NCBI RefSeq assembly: GCF_006349365.1
Contig: NZ_CP040899.1
Span: forward strand, 1,364,001 to 1,428,000
Length of the DNA: 64,000 nt
Origin: Georgenia wutianyii
GTDB taxonomy: Bacteria; Actinomycetota; Actinomycetes; Actinomycetales; Actinomycetaceae
Direction: 5' to 3'
Part shown: piece by piece, positions 17,504 through 25,422 of the stretch
Position numbering within the stretch: position 1 is the stretch's first letter
Layout: every line of letters starts with the position of its first letter
Translations under genes and position numbers: made by a program
Notes under the pieces: generated by a model
What the model saw: the letters and a program-made list of their open reading frames with translations, nothing else
The model's database searches: none
Told to the model about the DNA's origin: nothing

Positions 17504-17737
17504 TCAGAACGCCGTGGGCGTGGCGGGGTAGCCGGCCTTGGCGACCGCGCTGACGAGCGTGTCGAGCGGAGCCCTGTCGGCGTCGTGGACGACCTCGACG
17601 CGCGAGGAGGCGAAGTGGACCTTGACCGCCTCGACGCCGTCGAGCCGGGCGACCTGCTTCTCGATCGTGCGGACGCACGACGGGCAGGCGAAGCCCTCGG
17701 CGCGCAGGATGGTGTGGTTCAGGGTCTCGATGCTCAC
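17504..17737 (-). CDS. heavy-metal-associated domain protein, CopZ-like copper chaperone
   Basis: A 77-residue single HMA domain with the ferredoxin-like fold pattern. The metal-binding CxxC is in FACPSCVRTIEK, followed by DGVEAVKVHFASSRVEV. Such proteins carry Cu(I) to a P-type ATPase or regulator in the cytoplasm. The GTG at 17737 lies behind GAGGAG; a longer frame up to 17818 would add a non-homologous tail. A -10-like TAGGTT (minus strand, 17793-17788) and a perfect palindrome at 17818-17829 lie upstream. No copper ATPase is in the window; the divergent neighbour is a haem membrane protein. Confidence 0.88.
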   Translation of the reverse strand: MSIETLNHTILRAEGFACPSCVRTIEKQVARLDGVEAVKVHFASSRVEVVHDADRAPLDTLVSAVAKAGYPATPTAF

Positions 17738-17817
17738 GGTGGGCTCCTCTCGTTCCGGGACAGCCCTTCTCGGGCTGGGCTGCGCACAACCTAAAGAGCA
17801 CGGGGCGGCCACATCCA

Positions 17818-17829
17818 TGACCTAGGTCA
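17818..17829. promoter_or_regulatory. 12-bp perfect palindrome between copper chaperone and cytochrome b genes
   Basis: TGACCTAGGTCA is its own reverse complement. It lies 80 bp upstream of the copper-chaperone start and 110 bp upstream of the divergent cytochrome gene, just upstream of the proposed chaperone promoter. It is a candidate metalloregulator site; no regulator gene is adjacent. Confidence 0.4.
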
Positions 17830-17939
17830 ACCATCCGCATCGGGATGAGCCGGACGGCAGCCGGGGCAGGGCCGCGGCTGGCCTAGGCTGTGGCGGGGTC
17901 GGCGTGGGCCGCCCCGTGACGTCGTGAAGAGGGTGAGGA

Positions 17940-18845
17940 ATGTCGGCCCAGGCGAAGAAGAGCCGGACCAAGCAGCTGGCCGTGGCGGTACCGGTGGCGC
18001 TCGTGATCCTCGTCGCGCTCGTGCTCCTCGCGCGATGGCTGCGGACGCTGCCCGCGGTGGCCGAGTTCATCGCCGCGCACCCCGGCACGACGCCGCTGCC
18101 CGACTGGGCGCCCGTCGGGATCCCGGCGTGGGTCGGCTGGCAGCACTTCCTCAACGCGTTCTTCCTCGTCTTCATCGTGCGCAGCGGCTGGCTCGTGCGC
18201 ACGACGCAGCGCCCCAAGGGCCACTGGCAGCCGCGGACGTCCCGCAAGGGCAAGCCGGTCCGGATCAGCCTCAACCTCTGGCTGCACCTCGCCGTCGACA
18301 TCCTGTGGACCCTCAACGGCCTGCTGTTCTTCGTCCTCATCTTCGTCACCGGGCACTGGGTGCGGATCGTGCCGACGACGTGGGACGTCTTCCCGCAGGC
18401 GCTGTCGGTGGCAGTCCAGTACCTGTCGCTGGACTGGCCGGCGCACGGCAGCTGGGTGACCTACAACGCGCTGCAGGTGCTCGCCTACTTCGTCACGGTG
18501 TTCGTCGCGGCGCCCCTCGCCCTGCTCTCCGGGCTGCGCATGTCCCCGGTGTGGCCGAAGGGGCCGGGCAGGCTCAACAGCCTCTTCCCGATGTCCGCGG
18601 CGCGGGCGCTGCACTTCCCGATCATGATCTACTTCGTCTGCTTCACGGTCGTCCACGTGACGCTCGTGCTCACCACCGGGGCGATGGCGAACCTCAACCA
18701 CATGTTCGCGGCGCGCAACGACGCGAGCTGGGTCGGGGTGGCGTACTTCGCGGTCGCGGCCGTCCTCATGGTGGTCGCGTGGGTCGTGGCCAAGCCCGCC
18801 TACGTCCAGCCGGTCGCCGCGCTCACCGGGAAGGTCACGCGGTAG
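17940..18845 (+). CDS. cytochrome b/b561-type membrane protein
   Basis: A 301-residue membrane protein with about five long hydrophobic helices. Candidate haem-ligand His residues fall within helices: WQHFLNAFFL, LWLHLAVDILW, and ALHFPIMIYF with FTVVHVTLVL near the end. This matches di-haem cytochrome b subunits of thiosulfate reductase, hydrogenase and b561 families, which move electrons between quinone and a partner. No catalytic partner subunit is encoded beside it. The ATG at 17940 follows a GAGGGTGAGGA ribosome-binding site; TAGGCT at 17884-17889 is a plausible -10. The 3' end overlaps the convergent VOC gene by 11 bp. Confidence 0.75.
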   Translation: MSAQAKKSRTKQLAVAVPVALVILVALVLLARWLRTLPAVAEFIAAHPGTTPLPDWAPVGIPAWVGWQHFLNAFFLVFIVRSGWLVRTTQRPKGHWQPRTSRKGKPVRISLNLWLHLAVDILWTLNGLLFFVLIFVTGHWVRIVPTTWDVFPQALSVAVQYLSLDWPAHGSWVTYNALQVLAYFVTVFVAAPLALLSGLRMSPVWPKGPGRLNSLFPMSAARALHFPIMIYFVCFTVVHVTLVLTTGAMANLNHMFAARNDASWVGVAYFAVAAVLMVVAWVVAKPAYVQPVAALTGKVTR

Positions 18846-19494
18846 CCAGGACGACCTCCCCGCGCGGGGTGCCCAGGACGGCGCGCAGCGAGTCGCGCGG
18901 CCCGGGCGTGACCCGCAGCGGCGCGCCGAGCGCGGTGAGCACCCGCTCGGTTCCCGCGACGTCCCTCGCCTCGGCCGTGAAGTCGAGCAGCGTGAGCTCG
19001 GGCAGGTTGCCCTGCGCCGGGTGCGGGGTGTCGCGCCAGTCGATGAGGAACGGCTGGACGCCGTCGAGGCCCAGCCCGCGGCGTCTGGTCATCCGCCACC
19101 GCAGCAGCCGCCCGTCCGGCGTCGTGCGCTCCGTCGCGCGGACCTCGCCGACGTCGACCCCGGCGGCCGCGGCCGCGCGCACGGTCGCGTCCAGGTCCGC
19201 GGGGCGCACGGCCCACGTGTGCAGCGACGGCGCACGCACGTGCCCGACGCTGAGGCTCACCCGGTCCGCCGGGAGCGACTGCTCCGGGTCGGGGCCGATG
19301 ACCTCGAGGTAGGTCCGGCGCGGTCCGGCCACCCCCGGCACCCGAAGGGCGAGCAGGTGGTTGGCGGTGCCCAGCCCGGGGTGGGCACCGCCCCGCACCG
19401 CCTCGACCCCGGTGAGGGCGGCGAGGTGGGCGACCCCGTCGGCGAGGTCGGGCACCGCCCAGAGCAGGTGGTCGAGGGTGGTGGGCACGGTCAT
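18835..19494 (-). CDS. VOC/glyoxalase-like domain protein (Glyoxalase_3 type)
   Basis: A 219-residue protein with the LDHLLWAVPDL start and RTYLEVIGPDP strand typical of the glyoxalase-like Glyoxalase_3 group within the vicinal-oxygen-chelate fold. Function is not known for most members. The ATG at 19494 has GGAGGA upstream; the frame is open further back but without homology. The divergent SDR starts 34 bp away, and their -10-like sequences overlap (TAGGCT on plus, TACGCA on minus). Confidence 0.8.
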   Translation of the reverse strand: MTVPTTLDHLLWAVPDLADGVAHLAALTGVEAVRGGAHPGLGTANHLLALRVPGVAGPRRTYLEVIGPDPEQSLPADRVSLSVGHVRAPSLHTWAVRPADLDATVRAAAAAGVDVGEVRATERTTPDGRLLRWRMTRRRGLGLDGVQPFLIDWRDTPHPAQGNLPELTLLDFTAEARDVAGTERVLTALGAPLRVTPGPRDSLRAVLGTPRGEVVLATA

Positions 19495-19528
19495 GGCTGT
19501 CCTCCGGTCGTGCGTAGGCTGCTCGTCG

Positions 19529-20221
19529 ATGACTACTCTTCCTGCCCGCCGCGTCCTCGTCACCGGGGCCGCCCGCGGGATCGGCCGTGCCGTCGCCGGG
19601 GCGTTGGGCCACCGCGACCTCGTGCTCACCGTGCGCCGCGAGGACGACGTCGAGCCGCTGCGGGCCGAGGTGCCCGGCGCCGAGGTCATGGTCCTCGACC
19701 TCGCCGACCCGGAGGGCATCGCCGACCGCTGCGCGGGGCTCGAGGTGGCGGCGGTGGTGCACTGCGCCGGCGTCGAGGGCGTGGCCCCGGCCGGCGAGCT
19801 CGACCCGGCGCTGCTCGCCGCGGTGCTCGCGACGAACCTCGCCGGGCCGGTCGAGCTCACCCGCGTGCTGCTGCCCGGGCTGCGCCGCAGCCGCGGCCAC
19901 GTCGTGTTCCTCAACTCGACCGCGGTCCTGGGCACCTTCCCCGGGTGGGCCGCCTACGCGGCGTCCAAGGCCGCGCTGCGGGCCTACGCCGACACCCTGC
20001 GCCTGGAGGAGCCCGCGGTGCGGGTGACCTCGGTCTTCCCGGGCAGGACGGACACCGGCATGCAGCACCGGATCCACGCGGCGGTGGGCCGCGACTTCGA
20101 CCCGGGCACGGCGATGAGCGCGGCCAGCGTCGCGGCCGCCGTGCGGAGCGTGCTCGAGGGCCCCGACGACGTCGAGGTCCCCGAGCTCGTCCTCACGCCG
20201 TTCACCCCGCGGGACGGATGA
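19529..20221 (+). CDS. short-chain dehydrogenase/reductase
   Basis: A 230-residue SDR with nucleotide motif TGAARGIG (about residues 12-19), a CAG motif (VVHCAGVEG) and active-site NSTAVLGTFPGWAAYAASK. Loss of the usual NNAG sequence (here HCAG) and the short length suggest an atypical SDR acting on an unknown carbonyl. TAGGCT at 19515-19520 lies eight bases upstream of the ATG, so the message may be leaderless. Its last 20 bp overlap the end of the convergent binding-protein gene. Confidence 0.85.
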   Translation: MTTLPARRVLVTGAARGIGRAVAGALGHRDLVLTVRREDDVEPLRAEVPGAEVMVLDLADPEGIADRCAGLEVAAVVHCAGVEGVAPAGELDPALLAAVLATNLAGPVELTRVLLPGLRRSRGHVVFLNSTAVLGTFPGWAAYAASKAALRAYADTLRLEEPAVRVTSVFPGRTDTGMQHRIHAAVGRDFDPGTAMSAASVAAAVRSVLEGPDDVEVPELVLTPFTPRDG

Positions 20222-21176
20222 AGATCTCCTCGTAGTCCGGCTCGCCGCTGATCATCCCGTGGGTGACGGCGGCCGCCGCGATGTCCTTGACGCTCTGCTC
20301 GTCCAGGCCCGGGGCGTAGATCGCGAGGTTGGTGAGGTCGACGAGCTCGGGGTCGATCTCGAGCTTCTCGACGATGACCTCGCGGACGCGGTCGGGGTTC
20401 GCGGTGGCGAACTCGTTGCTGCGGTCCATCGCGCGCTGGAAGCCGGCGACGATCTCCGGGTTCTGCTCGGCGAAGGCGCCGCTGGTGATGTAGTACCCGA
20501 TCGTCGTGCCGGGGAAGGACTCGACGAAGTTGGAGATGAGCGGGGTGAAGCCGCGGCTGTCGGAGATCGACTTGTGCGGCTCGACCGACCAGATCGCGTC
20601 GACGTCGCCGCGTTCGAGCGCGGCCGGCATGTCGGAGTAGTTCATCGGCGTGAAGGTGATGCCCGAGGTGTCCACGCCCTGGTTCTCCAGGGCCACCTTG
20701 ATGGTGAGGTCACCGAGGTTGTTCACCGAGTTCACCGCGATGTTCGCCCCCGCGAGGCCCTGGACGTCGGTGATGGAGCCGTCCGGCAGGACGTAGATGC
20801 GCGAGGTGTCGAGCTCAGGGTCGGTGCCGACACCGCAGCAGTTGGCGACGAACCGCACGTCCAGGCCCTGGTCGATGGCCTGGAGGTCGCTCACCGCGTT
20901 GGCGTAGCCGATCGGGCTCTCCTGGTTGACGACGGAGGGGACGATCGCCGAGCCGGCCTCGGCGATCTGGACGTCGACGGCGAGGCCCTCCTCCTCGAAG
21001 AAGCCCTCCTCGACGCCGAGGTGCAGCGGCCCGGCGTCCATCGTCGTGATCTGCAGGACGGTGAGCGGGGTGAGTCCGTCCTCGCCGGCCTCGAGCTGGT
21101 CACCGCCACCTCCGCAGGCGGCGAGCAGGAGCGCGGCGCCTGCGGCGAGGGTGAGGGTGGTCGTGCGTGCTCTCAT
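20202..21176 (-). CDS. NMT1/THI5-like ABC transporter substrate-binding lipoprotein
   Basis: A 324-residue lipoprotein with lipobox LAAC (Cys21) followed by a Gly-rich linker, and the periplasmic-binding fold of the NMT1/SsuA/TauA group (DAGPLHLGVEEGFFEEEGL, NAVSDLQAI, VDAIWSVEPH). It is the last gene of a seven-gene operon and would feed the two permeases encoded just upstream. Family members bind sulfonates, pyrimidines, phthalate or nitrate. The acyl-CoA synthetase and thioesterase in the same operon favour an organic carboxylate, which is inference. Confidence 0.9.
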   Translation of the reverse strand: MRARTTTLTLAAGAALLLAACGGGGDQLEAGEDGLTPLTVLQITTMDAGPLHLGVEEGFFEEEGLAVDVQIAEAGSAIVPSVVNQESPIGYANAVSDLQAIDQGLDVRFVANCCGVGTDPELDTSRIYVLPDGSITDVQGLAGANIAVNSVNNLGDLTIKVALENQGVDTSGITFTPMNYSDMPAALERGDVDAIWSVEPHKSISDSRGFTPLISNFVESFPGTTIGYYITSGAFAEQNPEIVAGFQRAMDRSNEFATANPDRVREVIVEKLEIDPELVDLTNLAIYAPGLDEQSVKDIAAAAVTHGMISGEPDYEEIFIRPAG

Positions 21177-21185
21177 GGGTGCTCC

Positions 21186-21992
21186 TCAGATGACGTACTC
21201 GGGGGTCGTGGGCTCGCCGGAGTCACGCACGCGGTTGCGGATCTCGGCGAAGACCTCGGAGCGCAGCCGGGTGAACCGCGGCAGCTCCTTGGTCGCGATC
21301 TGGTCGCGCTGCCGGGGCAGGTCGATGTCGACGACGGTGGTGATGCGGCTGGGCGACCTGGAGACGACGGCGACCCGGTCGCTGAGGTAGACGGACTCGT
21401 CGACGTCGTGGGTGACGAAGACGACCGTCATGCCGAACTCCTCGCGCAGCGCGAGGACGAGGTCCTCGAGGTCCGCGCGTGTCTGGGCGTCGACGGAGGC
21501 GAAGGGCTCGTCCATGACGAGCACCTCGGGCCGGTAGGCGATGGCGCGGGCGATGGCCACCCGCTGCTGCATACCGCCGGAGAGCTCACCGGGGTGCTTG
21601 CGGGCGGCGTCGGCGAGACCGACGTCGGCCAGCGCCTGGGCGGTGCGCTCGGCGATCGTCGCCCGGTCGATGCCCTGCGCGCGCAGCGGCAGCGCGACGT
21701 TCTTCTCCACGCTGAACCAGGGCAGCAGGGAGCGGGAGTAGTCCTGGAGGACGACGGTGAGCTCGCGGGGCACCCCGGTCACGGGCCGGCCCTTGAACTC
21801 CACGGTGCCCGACGTGGGCTCGAGCAGGCCGGCGAGGCAGCGCAGCAGCGTCGTCTTGCCGGCGCCCGAGGGCCCGACGAGGGTGAAGAACTCACCGGGC
21901 GCGACGTCGAAGGTGATGTCGTCCAGCGCCCGGAAGGTCCCGTAGGACTTCGAGAGGCGGTCGACGCGGAGGATCGGTGGTGTCTGTGTCAT
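21186..21992 (-). CDS. ABC transporter ATP-binding protein, SsuB/TauB-like
   Basis: A 268-residue ATPase with Walker A GPSGAGKTT, Q-loop VVLQDYSRS, signature LSGGMQQRVAIARA, Walker B VLVMDEPFASVD and H-loop VTHDVDES, all intact. It closely resembles the nitrate/sulfonate/taurine group. It energises the importer formed with the two neighbouring permeases. One base separates it from the upstream permease gene; the binding-protein gene follows after 9 bp. Confidence 0.93.
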   Translation of the reverse strand: MTQTPPILRVDRLSKSYGTFRALDDITFDVAPGEFFTLVGPSGAGKTTLLRCLAGLLEPTSGTVEFKGRPVTGVPRELTVVLQDYSRSLLPWFSVEKNVALPLRAQGIDRATIAERTAQALADVGLADAARKHPGELSGGMQQRVAIARAIAYRPEVLVMDEPFASVDAQTRADLEDLVLALREEFGMTVVFVTHDVDESVYLSDRVAVVSRSPSRITTVVDIDLPRQRDQIATKELPRFTRLRSEVFAEIRNRVRDSGEPTTPEYVI

Positions 21993-21993
21993 C

Positions 21994-22740
21994 TCAGGCC
22001 CGGTGGTAGCGACGGTCGGTGAGGCGCTCGACGGCGCCGAAGAGCAGGTTGAGGACCACCCCGAGGATCCCGAGGAGGAGGATCGCCGACCACACGGCGA
22101 CGAGGTTGAAGGAGCTCTGCGCCGTCGTGAGGACGAAGCCGATGCCGGTGCTCGTGCCGGTCATCTCGCTCGTGACGACGAGGATGAGGGCGAGCGGGAT
22201 CGCGATCCGGATGCCGGCCGCGGCGCGCGGGTAGATCGCCGGGGCGACGACGTTGACCTGCCGGAACCAGCCGCGGATCTTGAACGAGCGGGTGGTGTCG
22301 AGCAGCGTCGGGGGCAGCTGGCGGCACCCGTCGATGACGTTGAGCAGGACGGGGAAGAAGCAGCCGAGCGCGATGATGACGATCTTCATCGTCGTGCCGA
22401 GCCCGAAGACCACCATGGCGAAGGGAAGCAGCGCGGTCGCGGGGATCGCGCGGACGAACTCGAAGGTGGGGGAGACCGCCTGGTCGAGGACGCGGACCTG
22501 GCCGATGAGCATCCCCAGCCCGATGCCGAGCACGACGGCGATGCCCAGGCCCACCCCGAGGTTGCGCACGCTGTCGAGCAGGTGCTCGGTGCCCGGCCCG
22601 CCGAGCCAGTACCCGGTGAGGTTGTCCAGCACCCGCCTCAGCGGCGGGAAGTAGGGGTTGGTCGAGCCGGCCGAGAGGGCCCACCAGACGACGACGGCGA
22701 GCACGGCCCCGAGCAGGCCGGTGAGGGTGCGGCGGTTCAT
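21994..22740 (-). CDS. ABC transporter permease, SsuC/TauC-like (second of two)
   Basis: A 248-residue permease with about six hydrophobic segments and the family loop RSFKIRGWFRQVNVVAPAIY that contacts the ATPase. The ATG at 22740 (behind GGAGGGG) overlaps the upstream permease stop as ATGA; a GTG at 22752 falls in the ribosome-binding site. TauC-type permeases commonly act as homodimers, so two different permease genes side by side are notable. Confidence 0.9.
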   Translation of the reverse strand: MNRRTLTGLLGAVLAVVVWWALSAGSTNPYFPPLRRVLDNLTGYWLGGPGTEHLLDSVRNLGVGLGIAVVLGIGLGMLIGQVRVLDQAVSPTFEFVRAIPATALLPFAMVVFGLGTTMKIVIIALGCFFPVLLNVIDGCRQLPPTLLDTTRSFKIRGWFRQVNVVAPAIYPRAAAGIRIAIPLALILVVTSEMTGTSTGIGFVLTTAQSSFNLVAVWSAILLLGILGVVLNLLFGAVERLTDRRYHRA

Positions 22741-23522
22741 CTGCCCCTCCACGTGAGGAAGCGGCGGGTGAGGGCGGTGAAGGCGGTGTTGATGCCCAGC
22801 CCGACGACGCCGATGACGACGACGTAGGCGTACATCCGCGTGAGGTCCCCGGCGTTGCGGGCGAGGTTGAGGCCCTCGCCCAGCCCGGGCACCCCGAGGA
22901 GGATCTCGCTGGTGACGGTGATGATGAGGGCCGTCGCGGAGGCGATGCGCACGCCGGTGACCAGGCCGGGGACCATGGCGGGCAGGGTGACCCAGCGGAT
23001 GGTGTGCAGGCGCGAGAAGCCGAAGGCGCGGGCGGTGTCACGGGCCACCGGGTCGACCGCCGACGTCGCGTAGATCGCGGCGACGAGCATCTGCCACACG
23101 GCGGCGTACGCGGCGAGGAAGACCTCGCCCTCGCGGCCGCGGCCGAGGGTGAGGACGACGAGCGGGATGAGCGCGATCGAGGGGATGGGGCGCAGGAACT
23201 CCACGACGGGGGTGAGCAGCCAGCGGACCGGTCGCACGCTGCCGAGGAGCAGGCCCACGGCCGTCCCGACGAGGACGGCGATCGCCAGGGAGACCGCCCA
23301 GCCGACGAGCGTGGCGCCGATGTCGGCCCACAGGGCGGGGCCGGCGAGCAGCCGGCCGAGGGCGGCGAGGACCTCGGTGGGCGGCGGGGCGTAGCGACGC
23401 GGCAGGACGTCGGTCACCGAGAGGACCTGGGCGAGCGCGAGCAGCCCGAGGACGACGGCGGCGGGCAGGGCGACGGCCCGCGTCCGCGAGTCCGCGCGGC
23501 GTGCCCGGGTCACGGTGGTCAC
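22737..23522 (-). CDS. ABC transporter permease, SsuC/TauC-like (first of two)
   Basis: A 261-residue membrane protein homologous to the next permease (PPPTEVLAALGRLL, EFLRPIPSIALIPL, ARAFGFSRLHTIRWVTLPAM). The GTG at 23522 overlaps the stop of the acyl-CoA synthetase (GTGA), so synthesis is coupled. With the following permease it probably forms a heterodimeric channel. Confidence 0.9.
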   Translation of the reverse strand: MTTVTRARRADSRTRAVALPAAVVLGLLALAQVLSVTDVLPRRYAPPPTEVLAALGRLLAGPALWADIGATLVGWAVSLAIAVLVGTAVGLLLGSVRPVRWLLTPVVEFLRPIPSIALIPLVVLTLGRGREGEVFLAAYAAVWQMLVAAIYATSAVDPVARDTARAFGFSRLHTIRWVTLPAMVPGLVTGVRIASATALIITVTSEILLGVPGLGEGLNLARNAGDLTRMYAYVVVIGVVGLGINTAFTALTRRFLTWRGR

Positions 23523-24994
23523 CGGGCGGCCCCCAGGAGCTCGACGGCGCGTGCCGCGAGGCCCTCCCGGTCGGCCTTGTTGGTGCTCGACAGCGGGATG
23601 TGCGGCAGCACCCAGACGCGGCGTGGGTGGGCGAAGGGCTCGAGGCGTCCGAGGACGTGCTCCTTGAGCTCCTGCTCGTCGGCCGCGCTCCCCGGGCGCA
23701 GGGTGACGAAGGCGACCGGCTTGGCGCCCTTGAGGTCGTCGGGCACGGGGACGACGACGGCCTGGTCGACGGCGGGGTGGGTCTCCAGGACCTGCTCGAC
23801 CGAGCGGGGGAAGACGTTCTCCCCGCCGGAGGTGAACATGTCGTCCTCGCGGCCGGCGAAGTAGTGGAAGCCGTCCTCGTCGACGCGGAAGACGTCCTTG
23901 GTGTGGTGGAAGCCGTCGGGGGTCACCGGGACGGGAACGTCGGGCCGGTTGTGGTAGCCGCTGAGCAGTGCGGGGTTGCGGATCTCGAGCACGCCGCGGC
24001 CCTCGGTGGGGCGGCCCTGCTCGTCGACGAGCCGCAGCTCGACGGCCGGGTTGGCGACGCCGACGGAGCCGTCGGGGGTGGGCAGCCCGGCGGGGTGCGG
24101 GGCGAAGACGACCGGCCCGGACTCCGTCGTCCCGTAGCCGAAGAGGATCTCGGCGTTCGGGAAGGTCTCCCGGAGCTGGTCGAAGAGGGCGGGGGCGGCG
24201 GGCGCGGAGCCCATGTAGACGGCGCGCACGGAGGACAGGTCGCGGCCGGCGAGCAGCTCGGGGCGCTGGAGCAGCATGGCGAACATCGGTGGGACGCCGC
24301 TGAGCTCGGTGACCTCGTGGGCCTCGAGGGCGTCGACGAACGCCTCGGGCGCGAAGGCCGGCAGCAGGACGACGGTCGCGCCCGAGGCGAGCGAGCGCTG
24401 GGAGTTGGTCAGCGCGTTCATGTGGTAGAGCGGCGCGGAGATGAGCACGCGGGTGCTCCCGGGAGCCACGGTCCGCGCGGTCTGGTCGATGACCCACAGG
24501 TGGCTCGCCTGGGACAGGAGCACGCCCTTGGGCCGCCCGGTCGAGCCTGAGGTGTAGAGGATCATCGCCGTGTCCTGCGGTTGCGGGACGACGCTGGTGA
24601 AGGACGACGGCGGGGCGGGCGTCGCGAGGTCGAGGAGCTCGGCGTCGGTCGGGACGAGGTCCCGGGTGTAGTCGTCGACGAGGAGGAGCTCGACCCCGGC
24701 GTCCCGCAGGACGTACCCGAGGGTCACGGCCGGCAGCTTGTGGCTCACCGGGACGGGCACGCCGCCCGCCCGCTGGACGGCGTAGAACGCGACGAGCCAG
24801 GCGGGGGAGTTGAGCCCGAGGATCCCCACGGTCTGCCCGGGCCGGATCCGGGCGTGGAGCTGCGCGGCGCGCGCCTGGACCTGGGCCTCCAGCTCGCCGT
24901 AGGTGAGCGTCGTCGTGCCCTCGGGACCCACCCCGACGACGGCGGGGGTGTCGGGGCGGTCGGCGGCGATCCGGTCGCCCTGGTTGCGGCTCAC
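23519..24994 (-). CDS. AMP-dependent acyl-CoA synthetase/ligase
   Basis: A 491-residue ANL-superfamily enzyme that activates a carboxylic acid to its CoA thioester through an acyl-adenylate. The phosphate loop is LYTSGSTGRPKG, the adenine motif YGTTESGP, the hinge region DGFHYFAGREDDM, and the C-terminal catalytic Lys is in STNKADR. Chain length or ring specificity cannot be read. The GTG at 24994 (MSRNQGDRIA) overlaps the thioesterase stop by 4 bp; a longer open frame upstream is the thioesterase gene in another frame. Co-transcription with an importer suggests uptake followed by CoA activation. Confidence 0.92.
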   Translation of the reverse strand: MSRNQGDRIAADRPDTPAVVGVGPEGTTTLTYGELEAQVQARAAQLHARIRPGQTVGILGLNSPAWLVAFYAVQRAGGVPVPVSHKLPAVTLGYVLRDAGVELLLVDDYTRDLVPTDAELLDLATPAPPSSFTSVVPQPQDTAMILYTSGSTGRPKGVLLSQASHLWVIDQTARTVAPGSTRVLISAPLYHMNALTNSQRSLASGATVVLLPAFAPEAFVDALEAHEVTELSGVPPMFAMLLQRPELLAGRDLSSVRAVYMGSAPAAPALFDQLRETFPNAEILFGYGTTESGPVVFAPHPAGLPTPDGSVGVANPAVELRLVDEQGRPTEGRGVLEIRNPALLSGYHNRPDVPVPVTPDGFHHTKDVFRVDEDGFHYFAGREDDMFTSGGENVFPRSVEQVLETHPAVDQAVVVPVPDDLKGAKPVAFVTLRPGSAADEQELKEHVLGRLEPFAHPRRVWVLPHIPLSSTNKADREGLAARAVELLGAAR

Positions 24995-25422
24995 GAGCCG
25001 CCACCACCGGCCGTCGTGCTCGGCGCGAAGGTCGCGTAGGTGCCGCGGCCCACGGCGACCTGCCTGCCGGCGCCGTCGAGCACCTCGGCCTCGGCGACGG
25101 TGAGCGAGCGGCCGAGCTTGACCGGCCGGGCGACGACCTCGAGGTCGCCCGGGGTCGCGGCGCGCAGGAAGTGGGTGGTGAAGTCGATGGTCGGGGCGGG
25201 GCTGCCGAGGGAGGCGACGAGCGCCCAGTCGGCGGCGAGGTCGAGCAGGGTGGCGAGGATTCCGCCGTGGGTGACCCGCTCGGGGGTGCCGTTGTCCCAC
25301 TCCTCGCGCCAGGTGGCGGCGAGGCGCAGCTCCTGCGGGCTCACCGACACGACCCGCAGGCCGAGCCAGCGGTGGAACGGGGAGGCGAGCAGACGCTCCT
25401 CGAGCTCGGCGGCCGTCGTCAC
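24991..25422 (-). CDS. PaaI-type hotdog thioesterase
   Basis: A 143-residue single hotdog domain with the PaaI-group motif THGGILATLLDLAADWA and a strand FTTHFLRAATPGDL. It would hydrolyse an acyl- or aryl-CoA, perhaps proofreading the product of the adjacent synthetase. The GTG at 25422 overlaps the upstream reductase stop (GTGA); starting at 25434 would add four residues inside the neighbouring gene. Confidence 0.88.
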   Translation of the reverse strand: MTTAAELEERLLASPFHRWLGLRVVSVSPQELRLAATWREEWDNGTPERVTHGGILATLLDLAADWALVASLGSPAPTIDFTTHFLRAATPGDLEVVARPVKLGRSLTVAEAEVLDGAGRQVAVGRGTYATFAPSTTAGGGGS

